DNA from: Hydrogenophaga sp. Root209
GTDB taxonomy: Bacteria; Pseudomonadota; Gammaproteobacteria; Burkholderiales; Burkholderiaceae_C
Direction of reading: 5' to 3'
Length of the DNA stretch: 64,000 nucleotides
Assembly (NCBI RefSeq): GCF_001428625.1
Contig: NZ_LMIE01000029.1
Span: forward strand, 523,873 to 587,872
Part shown: piece after piece, positions 15,577 through 23,982 of the stretch
Position numbering within the stretch: position 1 is the first letter of the stretch
Layout: each line of letters opens with the position of its first letter
The notes under the pieces: model-generated
Database searches by the model: none
The model's input: only the letters and a program-made list of their open reading frames with translations
Told to the model about the DNA's origin: nothing
Program-made: the position numbers and the translations under genes

Positions 15577-16788
15577 ATGACACATCGGAACAACGCGAAG
15601 GGCGCCCTGCACGGCGTTCGCATCCTGGACATGGCCACGGTGCTTGCCGCGCCAGTGGGCGCAACCATGTGTGCGGACCACGGTGCCGAGGTCATCAAGC
15701 TGGAACTGCCCGATGGCAGCGACGCGCTGCGTGGGCTTCAGCCCATCAAGGACGCGACGCCTTTGTGGTGGAAGGTGGCGAATCGGGGCAAGAAAGGCAT
15801 CACCCTGGATGTGCGCAAGCCCGAGGGCCGGGAGCTCTTTCTGGAGATGCTGCCGCGCTTTGACGTGTTGATCGAAAACTTTCGCACGGGCACGCTGGAC
15901 AAGTGGGGCCTCGATATTGAAACCCTACGCGCCCGAAATCCCCGGCTGATCGTGGTTCGCCTGACCGGCTTCGGGCAGACCGGCCCGTATGCCCACAGGC
16001 CCGGCTACGCACGCATCTTCGAGGCCATGAGTGGCTTCACGAACCTGACCGGTGAAAAAGGCGGAGTCCCACTGCACAGCAACTACCCCATCGGGGACTA
16101 TGTAGCCGGCCTGTTCTGCGCTTTCGCGGTCGCCATGGAGGTGGCCCGCTTGCGCGGGGACCCTGCCATCACCGGCACGGAAGTGGATTTGTCGGCCACC
16201 GAGGCCTTGTTTCGCTTGCTGGACCCGCTGGCCGTCGAATACGAGCAGATGGGCTATGTGCGTGGCCCCGAGGGCAACTGCGCAAGCTACACCGCACCGT
16301 CGAACATGTACCGCACGCGCGATGGCCGCAACCTGTCGCTCGTTGCCTCATCCAATCCCATCTTTGCACGGTTGTGTGAAGCCATCGGACAACCCCACCT
16401 GGCCCGGGACCCCCGGTTCAGCACCAATCCGGCCCGGGTCAAACACCTGGCGACGTTGGACCAGATCATTGCCGACTGGTTCGGTGAACACGACGAGCAG
16501 GATGTGGTGCGGGCGCTGGAGGCAACCCAGGTTCCCTTCAGCAAGACCAACTCGATCGTGGACATCTTGCAAGACCCCCACTTCGAGGCACGTGGCGCAG
16601 TGGTTCGACTGCCCGACCCCGACTACGGCTCTCTTCCCGGACCCTGCATTGTTCCGCGTGTCGTTGGGCAAGCGCTGGATCCACCCGCGGCAGGGCCATC
16701 GACCGGCCAACACAACGCGGAGGTCTACGCCAGCTGGGGCGTCTCGGCCGAACGGCTGGGCCAATTGAAGGCCTTGGGCGTGGTTTGA
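15577..16788 (+). CDS. CaiB/BaiF (class III) CoA-transferase
   Basis: A 403 aa formyl-CoA-transferase-type protein. It has the N-terminal GVRILDMATVLAAPVGATMCADHGAEVIKLE-type Rossmann start (given here only in part), GKKGITLDVRKPEGR, the ENFRTGTLDKWGLD segment, and EVDLSATEALF in which Asp204 is the likely catalytic aspartate that forms the acyl anhydride. It moves CoA from a donor thioester to a carboxylic acid. Divergent from the IclR-Bug-acyl-CoA dehydrogenase operon, it probably performs the activation step of that pathway. Length and motifs are normal. Confidence 0.92.
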   Translation: MTHRNNAKGALHGVRILDMATVLAAPVGATMCADHGAEVIKLELPDGSDALRGLQPIKDATPLWWKVANRGKKGITLDVRKPEGRELFLEMLPRFDVLIENFRTGTLDKWGLDIETLRARNPRLIVVRLTGFGQTGPYAHRPGYARIFEAMSGFTNLTGEKGGVPLHSNYPIGDYVAGLFCAFAVAMEVARLRGDPAITGTEVDLSATEALFRLLDPLAVEYEQMGYVRGPEGNCASYTAPSNMYRTRDGRNLSLVASSNPIFARLCEAIGQPHLARDPRFSTNPARVKHLATLDQIIADWFGEHDEQDVVRALEATQVPFSKTNSIVDILQDPHFEARGAVVRLPDPDYGSLPGPCIVPRVVGQALDPPAAGPSTGQHNAEVYASWGVSAERLGQLKALGVV

Positions 16789-16855
16789 TCTTTCCCGGCT
16801 TCGCAACGACCAGCGGCACCTGCGGTTTGAACTGAAGACGGACAGGATTCGTCCA

Positions 16856-17599
16856 CTACACCAGCGTGCGCAACCAGGCCGCGCAGTCCTGCGAGGCCAG
16901 CACCGGCCAGTGCACGGTGAGGGTGGTGTCGCCGCGGCGGAGTTCCACGCGGATGTCCTGGCCACCTGCCGGGGTCCGGCCGAACAGGCGCGCCCAGAAG
17001 CCCACCGCCGCCACCGTGCGCGCCATGGCCGGCAAGGGCGCCGCCGCAGGTGGTTCAACCTTCGCTGCAGCCTGGACCATCTCAGGCGCCCCTTCTGAAC
17101 GCCCTTCTGGCGCGGCGTCCGGCAGGGCCGGCGCCGGGGTCTGCGGTGCCGCCGCCCCGGCCAGCCGCGCCGCCGCATTCACCCCGAACTCGTCCCACAT
17201 GCGATCAGCCTTGGTCTTCATCACCCCCAGTCCGAAGGTGCCCATGCGGCCGAGCACGTCCACCCGCACCTTCATGCGCAGCGTGGTGCCGCCGCCCTCA
17301 CGCTCACCGAGCCACATTTCGCTGTTCTGCTTGAGCGAGCTGGCCACCGAGGCGTCCTCGCCCGTGCCTTCGGCGTGCAGGTAGCGCGGCTCGTCTCGTT
17401 CGACGATGCGGGTCTTGAGCTTGAAGCGCGCGCTGATGAAGGCCATCTTCACCTTCATCACCGCCACGTATTCGTCGTCGCTCACCACCTCGATCGATTC
17501 CATGCCGGGCACGCAGGCTCCCATGGCATTCGGGTCGAGCAGCAGGGCCCAGACGCGCGCGGGCGGCGCGTCCAGTGACAGGGTCTTCTCAATTTCCAT
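16856..17599 (-). CDS. CoxG/SRPBCC-family protein of a molybdenum hydroxylase operon
   Basis: A 247 aa protein whose first 150 residues form the CoxG (carbon monoxide dehydrogenase subunit G) SRPBCC domain: LDAPPARVWALLLDPNAMGACVPG near 9-32, with GRMGTFGLGVMK at about 115-126. An Ala/Pro-rich linker (about 145-200) leads to a short C-terminal segment with a hydrophobic WARLFGR patch, which may touch the membrane. In CO dehydrogenase, CoxG helps attach the enzyme to the membrane. It is the last gene of the operon and overlaps the iron-sulphur subunit gene by 11 bp, so the two are coupled. Confidence 0.85.
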   Translation of the reverse strand: MEIEKTLSLDAPPARVWALLLDPNAMGACVPGMESIEVVSDDEYVAVMKVKMAFISARFKLKTRIVERDEPRYLHAEGTGEDASVASSLKQNSEMWLGEREGGGTTLRMKVRVDVLGRMGTFGLGVMKTKADRMWDEFGVNAAARLAGAAAPQTPAPALPDAAPEGRSEGAPEMVQAAAKVEPPAAAPLPAMARTVAAVGFWARLFGRTPAGGQDIRVELRRGDTTLTVHWPVLASQDCAAWLRTLV

Positions 17600-18065
17600 G
17601 CATTTTCTCCGCAGCCTTGAGGACGGATTCCACGATCTGGGTGTAGCCGGTGCAGCGGCAGAGGTTGCCGCTGAGACCGGTGCGCACCTCGGCTTCGCTG
17701 GGCCCGGGGTTGACCGCGAGCAGCGCGCACGAGGCCATGAGGAAGCCCGGTGTGCAGTAACCGCATTGCAGGCCGCCGCAGTTCATGAAGCTCTCCTGCA
17801 GCGGGTGCAGGGCCTCGCCCGTGGCCAGGCCTTCGACGGTGGTGATGGCGCTGCCCCGGGCCTGCACGGCCAGGCTCAGGCAGGACTTGACCACCTCGCC
17901 GTCGACCAGAACCGAGCAGGCGCCGCAGGTGCCGGTTTCGCAACCGCGTTTGGTGCCGGTGAGGTGCAGGTCGTCGCGCAGGAAGTCGCACAGCAGGCGC
18001 CGCGCCGACACGGTGGCCTGCACGTCCTCGCCGTTGACGGTGAGGTTGATGGGATGTTGGCTCAT
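17589..18065 (-). CDS. xanthine dehydrogenase-family [2Fe-2S] small subunit
   Basis: A 158 aa protein with two [2Fe-2S] domains. The N-terminal plant-ferredoxin-like domain has C42, C47, C50 and C62; the C-terminal helical domain has C101, C104, C136 and C138 (CGYC and CRC motifs). This is the CoxS/HcrC type of small subunit that passes electrons from the molybdenum centre to FAD. It lies between the FAD subunit (3 nt gap) and CoxG. All eight ligands are present, so it should be functional. Confidence 0.95.
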   Translation of the reverse strand: MSQHPINLTVNGEDVQATVSARRLLCDFLRDDLHLTGTKRGCETGTCGACSVLVDGEVVKSCLSLAVQARGSAITTVEGLATGEALHPLQESFMNCGGLQCGYCTPGFLMASCALLAVNPGPSEAEVRTGLSGNLCRCTGYTQIVESVLKAAEKMHGN

Positions 18066-18068
18066 GGC

Positions 18069-18935
18069 TTACTCCTCGGGCAGGCCGAACAGGCCCGCGA
18101 TGTTGCGGCGTGCGACCACCTGCACCATGGCGCGCCGGAACTCGGCGTCGCCTCGCGCATCGGACACGGGCTCGATGTCGGCTGCGACGATGGCGGCGGC
18201 TTCGGCCGCCACCTCGGGGGTGACTGCCTTGCCAGCCAGAAAGGCCTCGGCGCGCGGAAGGCGCAGCGGGATCGGCGTGGACGCTCCGACCGCCAGGCGC
18301 GCCTCGGTGCACACGGCGCCCTGGCGCCGCGCCACGAAAGCCACACTGACCAGCGGCCGGTGTTCGGCCGCCGTGCGCAGGTAGCGCGCGTAGCGCCCTG
18401 CGGCATCAGCGGCCATCGGCGGAACACGTATTTCGGTGAGCAGTTCGTCGGTTTCCAGCGCGGTGGTGTAGTAGTCCACCAGGAAGTCGGCCATGGGCAG
18501 CACGCGCTGGCCGCGCGGGCCGGCGAGCACCACCAGCGCGTCCAGCGCGAGCAGGCAGCCGGGCGGGTCGGTGGACGGGTCCGCGTAGCAGAGGTTGCCG
18601 CCGATCGTGCCCTGGTTGCGCACCTGGGGGTTGGCCACACGCGCCGCCATGCTGGCCAGCATGGGCCATCGCTCGCGCACGAGGGTCGAGGTGGCCAGCT
18701 CGGCGTGCCGTGTGAGCGCGCCGATGCGCAGACCCCCGCCCTCGTCCAGCGAAATGCCGCGCAACGCGCTCATGCGCCCCAGCGAAATCAGATGTGTGGG
18801 AGCGAGCATGCGCTGGCGCATGCCGAGCATGAGCGCGGTGCCACCTGCGATCACCCGGCATTCATCGCCCAGGTCGGCCAGCATGCGGCCGGCTTCTCCG
18901 ACGCTGGCGGGTTCGAGGAAATCGAAATCAAGCAT
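18069..18935 (-). CDS. xanthine dehydrogenase-family FAD-binding medium subunit
   Basis: A 288 aa CoxM-type flavoprotein subunit. The FAD motifs are clear: AGGTALMLGMRQRM near 31-44 and TIGGNLCYADPSTDPP near 110-125. The C-terminal CO dehydrogenase flavoprotein domain (ARLAVGASTPIPLRLPRAE) follows. It receives electrons from the [2Fe-2S] subunit. Its start overlaps the end of the large-subunit gene by 8 bp, as expected in an L-M-S operon. The acceptor, a quinone or another carrier, is not evident. Confidence 0.95.
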   Translation of the reverse strand: MLDFDFLEPASVGEAGRMLADLGDECRVIAGGTALMLGMRQRMLAPTHLISLGRMSALRGISLDEGGGLRIGALTRHAELATSTLVRERWPMLASMAARVANPQVRNQGTIGGNLCYADPSTDPPGCLLALDALVVLAGPRGQRVLPMADFLVDYYTTALETDELLTEIRVPPMAADAAGRYARYLRTAAEHRPLVSVAFVARRQGAVCTEARLAVGASTPIPLRLPRAEAFLAGKAVTPEVAAEAAAIVAADIEPVSDARGDAEFRRAMVQVVARRNIAGLFGLPEE

Positions 18936-21216
18936 GGGTGGCCCCTTCTGGCCGAGTCAGGGCGCGCAGCGCGGCCAGCACCTTCTGCGGCGTGATGGGC
19001 AGGTCGGTGATGCGCACGCCCACCGCGTCGTACACCGCGTTGGCGATCGCTGGCGCGCCGGGCAGGATCGCCGTTTCGCTCGCGCCCTTGGCGCCATAGG
19101 GGCCGTTGGGATCGTTCGATTCCACGATGCCGCTGCGCAGCGTCGGCAAGGCATCGGCCGTGGCCATGTTGTAGTCGGCGAAGTTGCCGTTGACGAGCCG
19201 ACCCTCTTCCAGCTGCAACTGCTCGTACAGCGTCCAGCCGATCGCCTGGGCTGCCGCACCGTTGCTCTGACCATGCACGGCCAGTGGGTTGAAGGCCTTG
19301 CCGCAGTCGTCGCTGACGAAGCTGTCCAGCACCGTCACGCGCCCGGTCTCCGTGTCGACCTCGACCTCGACGGCCTGCGCTGCAAAGGAATAGGCCGGGG
19401 CGATGTTGCCGAACACCTGGTCGTCGTGCATCTCGGTTTGCGCGTCCCAACTGCCCGTGACGAGGATGCCCTCGCCGCCGTGGCGCCAGATGTGCAGGCG
19501 CGCCAGCTCGGCCAGCGTGCGTTGCTGCGCCGGGTTCTCGCGCACGCGCACCAGGCCACCGGCCATCTCCAGCGTGTCCACCGCGACGCCCAGTTGTTCG
19601 GTGGCCAGTGCGAACAGCTTGTCGCGCGCAAGTCGCGCGGCGACGATCGCCGCGTTGCCTGCGGCCATGGTCACACGCGAGGCCAGCGAGCCGATGCAGA
19701 AGGGCGCGCTGTCCGTGTCGGGCGTGCTCACATGCACGTGAGCCAGCGGAATGTCGAGCTCGTGCGCCACCACCTGGCTGAGCATGGTCATCGCGCCCTG
19801 CCCCATGTCGGCCTCGCCGCTGAGCAGGAGCGCGCGGCCGTCCTCGTTGATGCGCAGCACGACGGTGGAGCCGTCCCAGTTGCCAATGGTGCGGTTGCCG
19901 CTCACGTGCATGGCCGCGGCCATGCCCACGCCGCGCCGTCGCGCGCCACTGTCGGCGGGTCGGGCGCGCTTGGCAGCCCAGCCGATCGCTTCGGTGCACT
20001 GGTCGATGCATTCGAGCAGGCCGGTGCTGCCGACCTTCCAGCCATGCACGGAAGTCTCGCCGCGCCCGATGGCGTTGCGCTGGTGGATCTGCACCGGGTC
20101 GAGGCCGAGCTGTTCGGCCATGGTGTGGATGTGGCTGTTGAGTGCGAACAGCATCTGCGTGCCACCAAACCCCCGGAACGCGCCGTGCGGGGGGTTGTTG
20201 GTGTAGACCAGCGTGGCGTGCGAGCGCACGTTCTGCAGCCGGTGCATGTTGTCGCTGCGCATGGCGCTGACATGCATCACCTCGTTGGACAGGCCGCTGT
20301 AGGCGCCGCACTCGGCGACGATGCGCACGTCCTTGGCGACGATCAGGCCCTCGCGGTCCATGCCCAGTCGCAGCGTGATGCGCTCGGGCAGGCTCGAACA
20401 ACAGGCCAGGAAATCTTCCAGCCGGTTGTTGACCAGGCGCACCGGTTTGCCGGTCTTGAGCGCGAGCAAGCCAGCAATGAGGTTGTTCGCGTCTTCCACC
20501 AGCTTGCCGCCGAAACCACCACCCACCGTGGCCTGGATCACGCGCACCCGCGACACCGGCAGCTCCAGCGCCGAGGCCAGGCGCGCGCGCGCCAGAAACA
20601 CCGACTGCGTGGAGGTCCAGACCTGCAGGCGCCCGTCGGCGTCGACCATGGCGACGGTCGCCATGGGTTCGAGGTAGCCCGGGTACTGCGCGTGGGTGGT
20701 GTAGGTTTCTTCGTGCACGAGATGGGCCGAGGCAAAGCCCGCGTCCACGTTGCCACGCTCGAAGCGGATCTCGTGCGCCACGTTGTCGCGCCCCTCGTGC
20801 AGGCCGGGCGCTGCCAGCGCCGCCTCCGGCGTCAGCAGCGCGGGCGTTTCCTCGTAGTCGATCTCGATCAGGTCGAGCGCGTCGCGTGCGATCTCCTCGC
20901 TGACCGCCGCCACCGCCGCCACCTCTTCGCCCGCGAAGCGCACGCGCCCCTTGGCGAGGATGTGGCGTTCCTTGTGGTGCACGCCCCATGGGGTGCGCGG
21001 CGTGTCTTCGCCCGTGACCACCGCCTTCACGCCCGGCAGCGCGCGCGCGGCCGAGGTGTCGATGCGCACGATGCGCGCGCTCGGGTACGGGCTGCGCAGC
21101 ACCTTGCCGTGCAACATGCCCGCCACCTTGATGTCGCCCGCGTACTGTGCGCGGCCGAGCACTTTGGCGCGTGCGGTGACCTGGGGGGTGTCCCGGCCCA
21201 GCGTGGATTCGCTCAT
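18928..21216 (-). CDS. xanthine dehydrogenase-family molybdopterin-binding large subunit
   Basis: A 762 aa molybdenum hydroxylase catalytic subunit. The Mo-cofactor motifs are intact: GGGFGGK, AFRGFGG, GEADMGQGAM, and GAKGASETA near the end, whose glutamate is the catalytic base of this family. The order of motifs resembles the alpha subunit of 4-hydroxybenzoyl-CoA reductase and many uncharacterised aromatic or heteroaromatic hydroxylases; the CO dehydrogenase loop AYRCSFR is absent. The role is hydroxylation next to a ring nitrogen, an aldehyde, or dehydroxylation of a CoA ester. An orphan Bug protein precedes it by 5 nt, suggesting that the ligand is a carboxylate. The substrate is not known. 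Confidence 0.93.
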   Translation of the reverse strand: MSESTLGRDTPQVTARAKVLGRAQYAGDIKVAGMLHGKVLRSPYPSARIVRIDTSAARALPGVKAVVTGEDTPRTPWGVHHKERHILAKGRVRFAGEEVAAVAAVSEEIARDALDLIEIDYEETPALLTPEAALAAPGLHEGRDNVAHEIRFERGNVDAGFASAHLVHEETYTTHAQYPGYLEPMATVAMVDADGRLQVWTSTQSVFLARARLASALELPVSRVRVIQATVGGGFGGKLVEDANNLIAGLLALKTGKPVRLVNNRLEDFLACCSSLPERITLRLGMDREGLIVAKDVRIVAECGAYSGLSNEVMHVSAMRSDNMHRLQNVRSHATLVYTNNPPHGAFRGFGGTQMLFALNSHIHTMAEQLGLDPVQIHQRNAIGRGETSVHGWKVGSTGLLECIDQCTEAIGWAAKRARPADSGARRRGVGMAAAMHVSGNRTIGNWDGSTVVLRINEDGRALLLSGEADMGQGAMTMLSQVVAHELDIPLAHVHVSTPDTDSAPFCIGSLASRVTMAAGNAAIVAARLARDKLFALATEQLGVAVDTLEMAGGLVRVRENPAQQRTLAELARLHIWRHGGEGILVTGSWDAQTEMHDDQVFGNIAPAYSFAAQAVEVEVDTETGRVTVLDSFVSDDCGKAFNPLAVHGQSNGAAAQAIGWTLYEQLQLEEGRLVNGNFADYNMATADALPTLRSGIVESNDPNGPYGAKGASETAILPGAPAIANAVYDAVGVRITDLPITPQKVLAALRALTRPEGATHA

Positions 21217-21221
21217 GGCGC

Positions 21222-22205
21222 TCAGTCCGCCGTGATGCCGAGCTCTTTGATGAGCTTGCCCATCACCTCGTACTCCGACGCGTTGGTCTTGCCCAGCACA
21301 TCCGGCGTGCCGCCGGCGGGCAAGGCGCCGAAGGTGGCCATCTTCTCGACCACATCGGGCATCTTCAGGATTTCATTGAAGTGGCTGTTGAGCAGCTTCA
21401 CCACCTCGGGTGGCGTGCCCTTGGGCGCAAAGAACCCGTTCCACGCGCCGACCACCACGTCCTTGTAGCCCTGCTCGGCGAGCGTGGGCACATTGGGCGC
21501 CAGCACGGAACGCTGCGCATCGCCAATGGCCAGAGGGATCAACCTGCCCTGCGCAAAGTACTGCGTGACCGGGCCGAGCGTGACCCAGGCGGTGTCCACA
21601 TGACCGGCCACCACGTCGTTCACCGACGGGCCAACGCCCCGGTACGGCACGTGCATGATCTTCACGCTGGCGGAGCGGTTCAGCCACTCGGCCACCACGT
21701 GCATGGGCGAGCCTGCGCCGGGGCTGGCATAGGTTATGGCCTTGCCGCCCTTGGCCGCCGCCACCATCGCGGGCACGGTCTTCACGCCTGCGTTGGGGTG
21801 AGCCACCAGCACCAGCGGCTGCGTGGCGGTCTTGATGATCGGCTCGAAGCCGTTCAGCACGTCGTAGCTGGCCGCCGGGGAGAGCTTGAGCACGAATGGC
21901 GCCGTGGTGAACGGGTTTGGCGTGAACAGCAGCGTGTAGCCATCGGCCTTGGCGCGGCCGACAAAGGTGTTGCCCACCGTGCCACCGGCACCCGGCTTGT
22001 TTTCAATGATCACTGTCTGCTTCAGGCGCTGCGAGAGCTTGTCGGCAAACATGCGCGCCATGGCGTCGGTGTCTCCACCCGGGGGGTAACCCACCACCAC
22101 GCTGATCGGGCGCTCGGGGTAGGCCTGGGCGATGGCGCTCCCTGCAATCACGGTGCCGGCCACGAAGGCGGCGGCCATCCACTGTCGACGATCCAATTTC
22201 ATCAT
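21222..22205 (-). CDS. Bug/TctC-family substrate-binding protein
   Basis: A 327 aa periplasmic binding protein with a signal peptide ending near AIA (24-26). YPPGGDTDAMARMFADKLS is the ligand loop, with the same DTD form as the protein at 2712-3698; the two also share DGYTLLFTPN, SPGxGSPMH and LKMPDVV. It is the first gene of the molybdenum hydroxylase operon. The promoter region upstream holds a MarR-type site over the -35 box and a GTTTC/GAAAC palindrome in the leader. Confidence 0.92.
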   Translation of the reverse strand: MMKLDRRQWMAAAFVAGTVIAGSAIAQAYPERPISVVVGYPPGGDTDAMARMFADKLSQRLKQTVIIENKPGAGGTVGNTFVGRAKADGYTLLFTPNPFTTAPFVLKLSPAASYDVLNGFEPIIKTATQPLVLVAHPNAGVKTVPAMVAAAKGGKAITYASPGAGSPMHVVAEWLNRSASVKIMHVPYRGVGPSVNDVVAGHVDTAWVTLGPVTQYFAQGRLIPLAIGDAQRSVLAPNVPTLAEQGYKDVVVGAWNGFFAPKGTPPEVVKLLNSHFNEILKMPDVVEKMATFGALPAGGTPDVLGKTNASEYEVMGKLIKELGITAD

Positions 22206-22270
22206 TCGCTCCTGTGAAGCTGATTCAGCTGCTTGTGGGGTCCGGCCCGATCGGAAGTCGGGTACCGGTC

Positions 22271-22290
22271 ATGTTTCATACTGGAAACAT
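22271..22290. promoter_or_regulatory. perfect 7-6-7 palindrome in the leader of the Mo-hydroxylase operon
   Basis: ATGTTTCATACTGGAAACAT is a perfect inverted repeat with 7-nt arms. It lies about 17-36 nt downstream of the start point predicted from the -10 box at 22319-22314. Its GTTTC-N6-GAAAC core matches the site before the VOC/Rieske operon (26330-26345), so one repressor may act on both. Confidence 0.6.
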
Positions 22291-22313
22291 TGGTTCTCAA
22301 TAGAGACGGATGC

Positions 22314-22342
22314 ATGGTAGATCGAAGTCGTTGATTGATCAA
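22314..22342 (-). promoter_or_regulatory. predicted promoter of the Bug/Mo-hydroxylase operon
   Basis: On the minus strand TTGATC (22342-22337) and TACCAT (22319-22314) are 17 nt apart. The -35 box is part of the GTTGAT-TG-ATCAAC palindrome, so a MarR protein bound there would shut the operon off. Confidence 0.5.
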
Positions 22343-22394
22343 CAAGCAATACCCGCAATCTGACAATTTGTTGCAATTTTGTTGACTGATCAAC
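22330..22394. promoter_or_regulatory. pair of GTTGATTGATCAAC-type palindromes, probable MarR operators
   Basis: GTTGATTGATCAAC (22330-22343; 6-2-6, perfect) and GTTGACTGATCAAC (22381-22394; one arm mismatch) are 51 bp apart start to start, nearly five helical turns. The first covers the -35 box of the minus-strand Bug operon and the second lies just upstream of the marR-type gene start. TTGAT-nn-ATCAA has the size and symmetry expected for a MarR dimer. Confidence 0.65.
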
Positions 22395-22411
22395 GTCGAT
22401 TCCGAGCCACC

Positions 22412-22987
22412 ATGGTGCGCAAGGCTGTTGCTTCCCCGCAGAATCCCGCCATGCGACACGACACACGAGGCAACACGCCCTCCACCCCACCTGCCCCACC
22501 CGAAGGCTCGGCCTGCCCTTGGGCCGACCTGCCACCCGACGGCGATGCGCTGGCGGTGCACGATTTCCTCACCACGCTGTTCAGCCACACCAGCAACGCG
22601 CTGCGGCGCGCGATCACGCTGCCCTATGCGGAACGATTCGATCTGTCGGTGTCGGAGTGGCGCATCCTCTCGGTACTCGCGCACGCCGGTACGTTGCCCT
22701 TTTCAGAGCTGGTGGAACTGGCGGCGGCCGACAAGGCGCAGGTCAGCCGTGCGATGCGGCTGCTGGGTGAACGGGGTCTGGTGGAGATGCAGGCACCTGG
22801 CACGAAAAGCCGCAAGGGCCTGGTATGCCTGATGACTGTGCGCGGTCAGGCGCTCTACGAGGAAGTGATACCGATCGCGCGGCGCAGCCAGGCGGCGATG
22901 ATCCTCTCACTCAGCCGCGAAGAGCGCAGCACGCTGTACACCGTGCTGGGCAAGCTGCGTCGCCAGTGCGAGGCCGCCGGCGGCTGA
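22412..22987 (+). CDS. MarR-family transcriptional regulator
   Basis: A winged-helix regulator of about 191 aa from the ATG at 22412; an ATG at 22451 would give 178 aa and cannot be excluded, since neither has a good ribosome-binding site. The core is typical MarR: LSVSEWRILSVLAHAG, FSELVELAAADKAQVSRAMRLLGERGLVE (recognition helix and wing; quoted in part), and GLVCLMTVRGQALYEEVIP. A Pro-rich N-terminal extension precedes the dimerisation helices. It is divergent from the Bug/Mo-hydroxylase operon, and the pair of palindromes between them are its probable operators. The ligand is likely an aromatic acid or its CoA ester. Confidence 0.88.
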   Translation: MVRKAVASPQNPAMRHDTRGNTPSTPPAPPEGSACPWADLPPDGDALAVHDFLTTLFSHTSNALRRAITLPYAERFDLSVSEWRILSVLAHAGTLPFSELVELAAADKAQVSRAMRLLGERGLVEMQAPGTKSRKGLVCLMTVRGQALYEEVIPIARRSQAAMILSLSREERSTLYTVLGKLRRQCEAAGG

Positions 22988-23006
22988 ACCGGGCCTCGCC
23001 GGGGGC

Positions 23007-23972
23007 TCAGATGTCAAGCACGAGCCGGTCGCTCTTGCAGCCCGAGACGCAGACCATCATGGCCTTGTTGGCTGCGCGCTCGGCGTCGGTGAGCACCATG
23101 TCGCGGTGGTCGGGCACGCCTTCGAGCACCTTGGTTTCGCACGAGCCGCAAATGCCCTCTTCGCAGCTGAAGGGCACGTCGGCCTTGATCTCGATCAGGC
23201 GCTTGTGCAGCGTGGTGTCGGGCGTGACCTCGAACATCTGGCCGCTGCGACGCAGCTCAACCGTGAAGGTGGTCTTCGCGTCGTCTGCCGCCGCCACTTC
23301 CACCGCCGTGAAGCGTTCGATGTGGGCATTGGCGTGGCCGAGCGCGCCACAGGTCTTCTCGAAGTTGTCGAGCATCACGGCCGGACCGCAGGCGTAATAG
23401 TGTTCGCTGCCCGCCGGCGCACGCCGGCCGAGCAAGGCCTTGAGGTCGGGCGGGCCGCCCTTCTCGTCGTCGAAGTGCCAGGTGACGGGCACGCCCAACG
23501 CCTCGATCTCGGCGACGAAGGCCGCGCTCTTGCGCGAGCGCGCGAAGTACAAGAATTCGAAGCTCTTGCCCAGGTCCTTCAGGCGGCGCGCCATGCACAG
23601 CACCGGCGTCACGCCGATGCCACCGGCCACCAGCACCGAGTGCGTGGCGTCCTCGTGCAATGCAAAGAGGTTGCGCGGCTCGCTGATGGTGATGCGCATG
23701 CCCACGCGCAGCTGTTCGTGCACGCAGCGCGAGCCGCCGCGGCTGGCGCGGTCTTTCAACACGCCCACCACGTAGCGGTGGCGTTCCTGGCTGCTGTTGC
23801 AGAGCGAGTAGCTGCGCACCATGCCGTTGGGCAGGTGCAGGTCGATGTGGGAGCCGGCCGCGAACGCGGGGAACACGACATCGGGTGCCGGTCGCAGGTC
23901 CACGCTGATGATGTCGTCGGCCTCGAAACTCAGTGTGTGGACCCAGGCCTGCAAGGTGTTGATCGTGCTCAT
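23007..23972 (-). CDS. PDR/VanB-type oxygenase reductase (FMN, NAD, [2Fe-2S])
   Basis: A 321 aa phthalate-dioxygenase-reductase-type protein. Domains in order are an FMN-binding barrel with RSYS at 53-56, an NAD domain with GGIGVTP at 117-123 and YYACGP at 192-197, and a C-terminal plant-type ferredoxin with C270, C275, C278 and C308. It carries electrons from NAD(P)H to the Rieske oxygenase encoded directly upstream (10 nt gap). It is the last gene of the VOC/helical/Rieske/reductase operon and converges on the MarR gene. Confidence 0.94.
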   Translation of the reverse strand: MSTINTLQAWVHTLSFEADDIISVDLRPAPDVVFPAFAAGSHIDLHLPNGMVRSYSLCNSSQERHRYVVGVLKDRASRGGSRCVHEQLRVGMRITISEPRNLFALHEDATHSVLVAGGIGVTPVLCMARRLKDLGKSFEFLYFARSRKSAAFVAEIEALGVPVTWHFDDEKGGPPDLKALLGRRAPAGSEHYYACGPAVMLDNFEKTCGALGHANAHIERFTAVEVAAADDAKTTFTVELRRSGQMFEVTPDTTLHKRLIEIKADVPFSCEEGICGSCETKVLEGVPDHRDMVLTDAERAANKAMMVCVSGCKSDRLVLDI

Positions 23973-23982
23973 CCCGCGATTC

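Noticed and set aside
18595-21468. Long plus-strand frame opposite the molybdenum hydroxylase genes
   Set aside because: It is a low-complexity His/Arg/Gly product antisense to three subunits whose cofactor motifs are complete.
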